This document shows positions 59,074-64,000 of a stretch of 64,000 nt of DNA, in pieces (within the stretch, counting starts at the first letter, position 1; each line of letters opens with the position of its first letter). Below the pieces are notes generated by a model. That model was given only the letters and a program-made list of their open reading frames with translations. It searched no databases and was not told the origin of the DNA. A program made the position numbers and the translations under genes. Source of the DNA: Buddleja alternifolia (taxonomy: Eukaryota; Streptophyta; Magnoliopsida; Lamiales; Scrophulariaceae); NCBI GenBank assembly GCA_019426215.1, contig CM033392.1, positions 38,612,980-38,676,979 of the forward strand, in the 5' to 3' direction.

Positions 59074-59144
59074 GTAGTCTAATCTCTCTAATCGGGTCGC
59101 GCAAAGAGAAACCCTCCCCAAAGTGGTGTTTCCAGTAGGATTAG

Positions 59145-59773
59145 TGTTGGGGGAAATGAACCGAACGCAGCGAAAAATGGAATTTAAAATTTTTGGATTT
59201 TCCCTTCGCAGGGTCAATCTCGGGGTTTAATCACACGTATGTATAATAGGGTAAATTAAGCATTACCCATTGTACCGAAGTGGTTGATTATTCCTACGAA
59301 TTTGAATTCTTCAATTCATCGCGAAATATCTCCGGCTGAATTTATGTTAATTCGAGTAGTCCAAGTGTTCAGCCTCTAAAATGTCTCGCCGGAAAAAACT
59401 TGATGAAAAATCTTCCGACTTCTATGGTGATGAAACCGACGGCTAAGTGAGAGAGAGGGACAGGAGTTCTTTTTCTTGGGGTGTTGTGTAATGCAACTTA
59501 TGACCTAGGCTTATAACTAATGTGAATCATTTATATCACTTAAGTTATTACCTTGGACTCAAACTAAGTCCATTAATCCTCCTTGAGGCCGCTCCTCACA
59601 GGGTTTAGTGTGCCACATGGTATATTAATTTTGTGCTTAGTTTAATCTAATATTTAATTAATTAACTTAATCCAATTAATTAATTTAATTAAATAATAGA
59701 TAACTCATTTAATTAATTTAATTTCTCCAAGAAATATTATATTAATTAAATCATAAATAAATTAATTTATTTC
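59145..59773 (-). repeat. copia LTR fragment G
   Basis: Starts TGTTGGGGGAAATGAACCG with ACGCAGCG 15 bp further in, the inverse of the H LTR end, so it is a minus-oriented LTR of a related family. It is interrupted by H at 59774 (left flank atttc); the rest would lie beyond the window. Confidence 0.65.
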
Positions 59774-60128
59774 TGTTAGGATTATGCCCTCAGATGTCAT
59801 AGAGGACTGAATATGTAGGGCATCTATCTTGTGTTGAACTTAAATTTAATTTATAAAAGGCATTACTTAGTTGTTCACTTAATTCTTATCTGCATCCATA
59901 AGTTGTGTAAAAACGTTTTGCCCGTGTTTTCAATGTGATCCCTCTACTTCCTATGGGATAGGAAGAAAGGCACTAGAGAGATTGGCCTTGATTACTAAAA
60001 CTAGTTCGCAAGTTATATGAAGTCATTAATGGGCAAATAAAGACTTCGAATACTTGTACAATCTTAACTCTGACATGGGAGTGCTTGTTTCGTATCATGG
60101 GATGGTAGGAGATTGAGATTGTAGGCAC

Positions 60129-60330
60129 ATCAGTGGAACTGATATACTCAAACACGACTCCCATCGGTTCTATCATCTGGGTTTTCACTCTATGACTGTC
60201 AATGATAGAACTGATTATGCATAATATGTATATGTGAACCTTTGACCTGAAGTATCAGGTTGAAGATGCACTTGTGACGTCAAGTCTTTCACTAGAGTAG
60301 TTAGACCTAATTCACCCGTTGGTGGGGTCG
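60129..60330 (+). other. conserved structured LTR domain (copy in H)
   Basis: In sense order: ATCAGT-gga-ACTGAT (60129-60143); ATCGGTTCTATCAT (60163-60176) with ATGATAGAACTGAT (60202-60215), a 14-bp stem with a single G-U pair, around the conserved loop GGGTTTTCACTC...TGACTGTCA; and CACCcgttGGTG near 60316-60327. Confidence 0.7.
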
Positions 60331-61542
60331 ACCTCGAAATGCAGACTTGATGGGCAAGTGGTAGTCTTAGCAGATATCTAATATGGGATTTGTTCTCTCA
60401 TAAGTAAATGAGAATGTACCCTATGTGATTATAGATAAATAGAGATCAAAGTCTTTTGCCAAAGCAGAAGAGATGATTGTGCTAGGCACTAAATCAATCT
60501 CAATGATCTCGTATTATTATAATTAATACATATGGTCAAGTCCAGTGAGTTTGACATAGCCATGACTCTCACTTGACCGGGGGAACTTGATCGAAGGGTG
60601 TATACATATACGGTATTTACGATTGGAAGGTTTCGGAATGATCCTATCATTCGTTTTCATTATGGTTACGATGTGGGCCACGTGACTGACTCGATGTTAC
60701 CCACTTCCTTTGGTTTCCTCTCATTTCCAAACGGAACGAACTTAAAGAGTTGCGCTAAAGGATCGACAAAGAAAAATGAAAAAGGAATTTCTATTTTCTT
60801 CTAGGAGTTTTAATTTATTGAATAAATTAAATAATTAATTATTCATTAGATGAAATAATTAATTATATGGATAAGATTAATTATTAATTAATTTCCTAGA
60901 GAAATATATTAATGAATTAATTTATCTAATTAGTTTGGTTATTTAATTAATTTATTTATTTATTGGATATAATAAATTATTAATTTAAATAAGAAATTAA
61001 TTAAACAAAACAAATTTCGGGCTTCTAGAAGGCGTCGAAAGTGGACACCTAATAGGCCTAAATGGGCGTCCATGTGATGCCCTAGTTTAGGGCTCTTTTG
61101 TTTTGACTGGTTCAATAAGTCATGAGGTATATAAGGACTCTTTGACTTTGAACAAGTAAGAGAATGTCATAACTCTCATAACTCCTAGAAAAGAAAGAAG
61201 AAAATATTCCTCCCCTCTCTAATACCCTAGCCGTCGCCCTCTTAGAGAAAGAAGTGGGATTTTTCGTTTGTTGATCCGCGCGTGATTATTTAGAGACGAT
61301 GTAATTTCGTTGTTCGGATCAAGGTTCAAGATTTGAAGATTCAAATAAAGAATTGAAGATTTGTAAGCTTCAAGTTTCAAGTTTTTGGAGGAAGGAAAGT
61401 TCTTCATCAAATTCATAATAACGAATAAGTTTTATTCATTAATTTATTGTTCATGCGATCATTGAATTCAACTTTGGGTTTTAAAATAAAATTTTTGAAA
61501 TCCTTCCGCTGCGTTTATGTTATTTTTCGCGAAACCCAACAG

Positions 61543-61555
61543 TGGTATCAAAGCC
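61543..61555 (+). other. primer-binding site, initiator tRNA-Met (H)
   Basis: TGGTATCAAAGCC, one base after the LTR; one change from consensus. Confidence 0.9.
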
Positions 61556-61739
61556 AATTTCTGATTCACATATTTAATTGAGTTTATATGATTTATGATA
61601 TGCATAACATGTGTTTTTGAAGCATGCGATTATGTGTTAATTAAATCTGCGTTTTTATGGTTTAAAGCATGGATTTTGATTTTTTTTTATATTTATTATA
61701 TATCTGGGTATATTTATGATGGATGAAAAAATTCAGAAA

Positions 61740-61960
61740 CGAGGAAAAACGGGGCTCGAAGAGCCCTGAGAAATTTGAGTGCAGCAGCTGTGAGCGTGCA
61801 CAGCACGAGCATGAGTTGTGTGCGCGCTTTTGCGCGCAGCTGCCGCAAGGCCAAGCCACACCATGACGCGGCCCGTCGGGCCATGTGCATGGCCCGACGG
61901 GTCGTGTATTTCGACACCCGATTCGCTGATTTGGGTCCGAGATCTGGGTCGGTAAATGGG
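61740..61960 (+). other. GC-rich palindromic island in H leader
   Basis: Contains CCCGTCGGGCCAT (61872-61884) and ATGGCCCGACGGG (61889-61901), a 13-bp perfect stem with a 4-nt loop, plus GTGCGCGC/GCGCGCAG pairs near 61820-61840. Frames seen here on both strands reflect base composition, not genes. Confidence 0.65.
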
Positions 61961-63292
61961 TTATGTAATGGGTCGAAATTGAAATTTAGGTTTGGGTAAA
62001 TTTAATTATTCGGGTGGGTCAAAAAGATGATGACCCGATATAATTTAATTAAGCCCAACAAGAAATTTAATCAATCTCGACTTATTAATTAATTTTGGCT
62101 TGATTTAATTAATTCCAAATGGGCCATTGGATAGGTGATTTAGATTTTAATTAAAAATAGTCCAATAGAAATTAATAAAGTGTGCATGTTATTTTGAATT
62201 AATTAAATTGAGCCCAATTGAAATAAATCTAGACCAAAAGGATGGTAACTTAGGTTTGATGAAATCGAGCCCAATAAAATTAATTGGAATTAAATATTTA
62301 ATTAGAAATAATTAATTATTTTTCTTGGAGATTAATAATTAATTTATGGATTAAATATTATTAATTTTTCCTCGACTTGGAAAATAAATGGATATTTGAA
62401 TATAGAATATATTATTTTTCTTGTATAATTAATAATTAATTCTTTAATCAAATAAAAGTCTTTCCATTTAATGATTGCTTTTAATCATAATAAATTAGAA
62501 TTTCATATTTTACGTATTTATTTAGTTCGACTAATTTTATTTTAATTAAAGGTAGATATACTTAATTTTGAATTTTGTATATCTAAGTCATCTAGTAGGA
62601 CTAGAATGATTTTAATTGAAATAAAAAATATATAAAAGTTGGGAATTTATTAAAGGACTTTTTAGTTGGACTAAAATTTTAAGAATCAACATAAGTGATT
62701 TACATTGCGAGCATGTCTTATGTGATCAAAACACCGATCATGGATTTAGGTTTATTTGTTTTACCTTTATATGTTATGAGTTATCAAGTTTGAGGCTATT
62801 TATTATATTCGTAGAAATAATGCATGAGTTGTTTTAGGAATTGAAATAGAATAGTTCAAAATTGATAAAGTCAAAAGGCCCATGAATGTTAAATAGGTTT
62901 TAATTTATGCCTTTTGTGATGATCCATTGGCTCGAGCTCTCTAGTAAAAGTCCATGATCCAGTGATGAAATTATTATTTATTTATTTTAGTTCCATGAAT
63001 ATTTATATTGAAAGGCATGATTATTAGTAGTATTTTTATGCATGATCAATATAAAATAAAAGAGCTATATAAATTGAATAATGTGCAAACTAAGACCAAA
63101 ACTCTTGACAATTTAAATTCTCCTAAATAAATAATACTGAGTTAGAAAAGGATGTTTGATATCCTCACCTTCCACTAAGCTTTCTAAAGTTAAAATTGCT
63201 ATACATGTGTAATGCTTCCCAGTTATGGGAGTTATGCTTTTAGAAATAATTTGAAATTTTATTAAGTGCATGAAATGCCTTAATCGAAGCAT

Positions 63293-63517
63293 ATTTCAAC
63301 CCAGAAACCTGTTCGGTTGCAAGGTGAAATTCAAATATTAGATTATAGGAGTTAGTGGGAATGAACTCGGGTAGTTCACGAGCTTAGAAACCTGTTTGGT
63401 TGTGGTTTGGTGAACTATAGGGAAAGTAATTGAAATGTTTATTGGATAAATTGATATTAGATATCACTTCAAATAATTAATGGGCCAAAAACCGGTTAGG
63501 TTGCAGCCCATTTAATT
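63293..63517 (+). other. three invariant-loop stem-loops in H leader
   Basis: Loop consensus AAACCkGTTnGGTTGyr occurs at about 63306, 63388 and 63489. Stems: ATTTCAaCC/GGTGAAAT (63293-63301, 63323-63330), TAGTTCAC/GTGAACTA (63372-63379, 63410-63417; 8 bp perfect) and AATTAATGGGC/GCCCATTTAATT (63475-63485, 63506-63517; one bulge). The last lies 200 nt before gag. Confidence 0.8.
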
Positions 63518-63717
63518 AATTGAAGACCTCAATAAGCATTGTGGAATCAATACCAATGACGATTCCCGATTTTCACATGGGAGTGTGCGATTCGAAAAAT
63601 GCAGTGGGAGCCAAGATAAATTTTAAGTCCTTAATTGTTCTTGGTTAAGTCAAAACAAGTAATCTAATTAAATCTGGTTCTTTTCTGCAGTTATTTTCTC
63701 GTTTATCTCTCTCAAAA

Positions 63718-64000
63718 ATGACAAACCCACTTTCAATTTTACTCGAAAGAAATGTTCTAACTGGACCCAATCACATGCAATGGTTCGCGATCTTAAGGAA
63801 TGTCCTGAGTGAAGAGTCAATTGATTATGTATTGGAAACAGATCTTCTTGTTGTTCCTGAGAGAAATGAGGATGAAAAGGTTCAACTAGCTCACTTTAAT
63901 TAGACTTGTGACAATTATAAAGTTAGAGGATAGATTCTATGCTCAATGTGTAGTGAGCTGCAAAGTTCACATGATACAATGAGCAATGCAAGGGACATAG
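63718..64000 (+). pseudogene. gag of copia element H (start only)
   Basis: MTNPLSILLERNVLTGPN opens a copia gag like that of M2 and P1. In-frame stops follow at 63901 and shortly after, although gag-like sequence (CSELQSSHDTMSNARD) continues in the same frame to the window edge. So this copy cannot make full Gag without help. Confidence 0.8.

Larger units (their letters stand above)
59774..64000 (+). mobile_element. copia element H, 5' part
   Basis: LTR 59774-61541 (1,768 bp; TGTTAGGATTATGCCC to GAAACCCAACA), PBS 61543-61555, leader to 63717, gag from 63718 to the window end. Leader and gag are homologous to M2. Confidence 0.88.

Noticed and set aside
61662..61999. GC-rich frames on both strands
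   Set aside because: Located in the H leader, explained by local GC content and palindromes; no family similarity.

Overview
This is plant nuclear DNA, almost certainly from a eudicot with a repeat-rich genome. It is AT-rich and dominated by LTR retrotransposons (Ty1/copia and Ty3/gypsy) that carry plant-type primer-binding sites complementary to initiator tRNA-Met or tRNA-Asp. I recognise one host gene, a two-exon SBP-box transcription factor of the SPL3/4/5 type (exons 10751-11070 and 12874-13039) with a miR156 target site in its 3' UTR. I cannot name the species.

Layout, left to right. 1-3969: 5' part of a tRNA-Asp-primed gypsy element (G1, minus strand), inserted in the 3' LTR of a copia element (K, 3970-7851, minus), which also carries a gypsy solo LTR (5792-7335, TSD tcaat). 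7852-8246: end of a CACTA-like element. 8247-8590: copia RT debris. 8802-10462: solo copia LTR (L). 10463-13365: the SPL gene, with TE insertions 288 bp upstream of its ATG and 326 bp downstream of its stop. 13366-44542: a short-LTR copia element (E, minus) split by about 30 kb of nested insertions: a CACTA-like element (13523-14777), copia LTRs A1 and A2', a SIRE-like copia element C with an extra env-like reading frame (to 41190), and inside C the copia element M2 (24713-36731, TSD aatac), which itself contains the plus-strand copia element P1 (25195-31636). 44543-45247: diverged intergenic DNA. 45248-59073: a gypsy chromovirus derivative F (TSD gtagt) holding the non-autonomous gypsy D (46430-58714), whose 5' LTR was hit by solo LTR A2 and by B, an internally deleted SIRE-like element (53157-58476, TSD gaggc). 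59145-59773: part of a minus-strand copia LTR (G), interrupted by the plus-strand copia element H (59774 to window end).

Nearly all retroelement genes are broken. The exceptions are the gag/protease/integrase frame of P1, which is open but cut off early in RT, and the gag frame of B.

The least expected signal is RNA-like structure in the copia elements H, M2 and P1. Their roughly 2-kb leaders share one plan: PBS, a GC-rich palindromic island about 200-400 nt later, then a set of stem-loops about 175-450 nt before gag, in which the loop sequence is nearly invariant within an element while every stem differs but stays self-complementary. A second domain of the same kind (conserved loop, compensating stems, plus a three-base-loop hairpin and a CACC/GGTG hairpin) lies inside the LTRs of L, A2, M2 and H. 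This pattern suggests selected RNA structure; its function is unknown to me.
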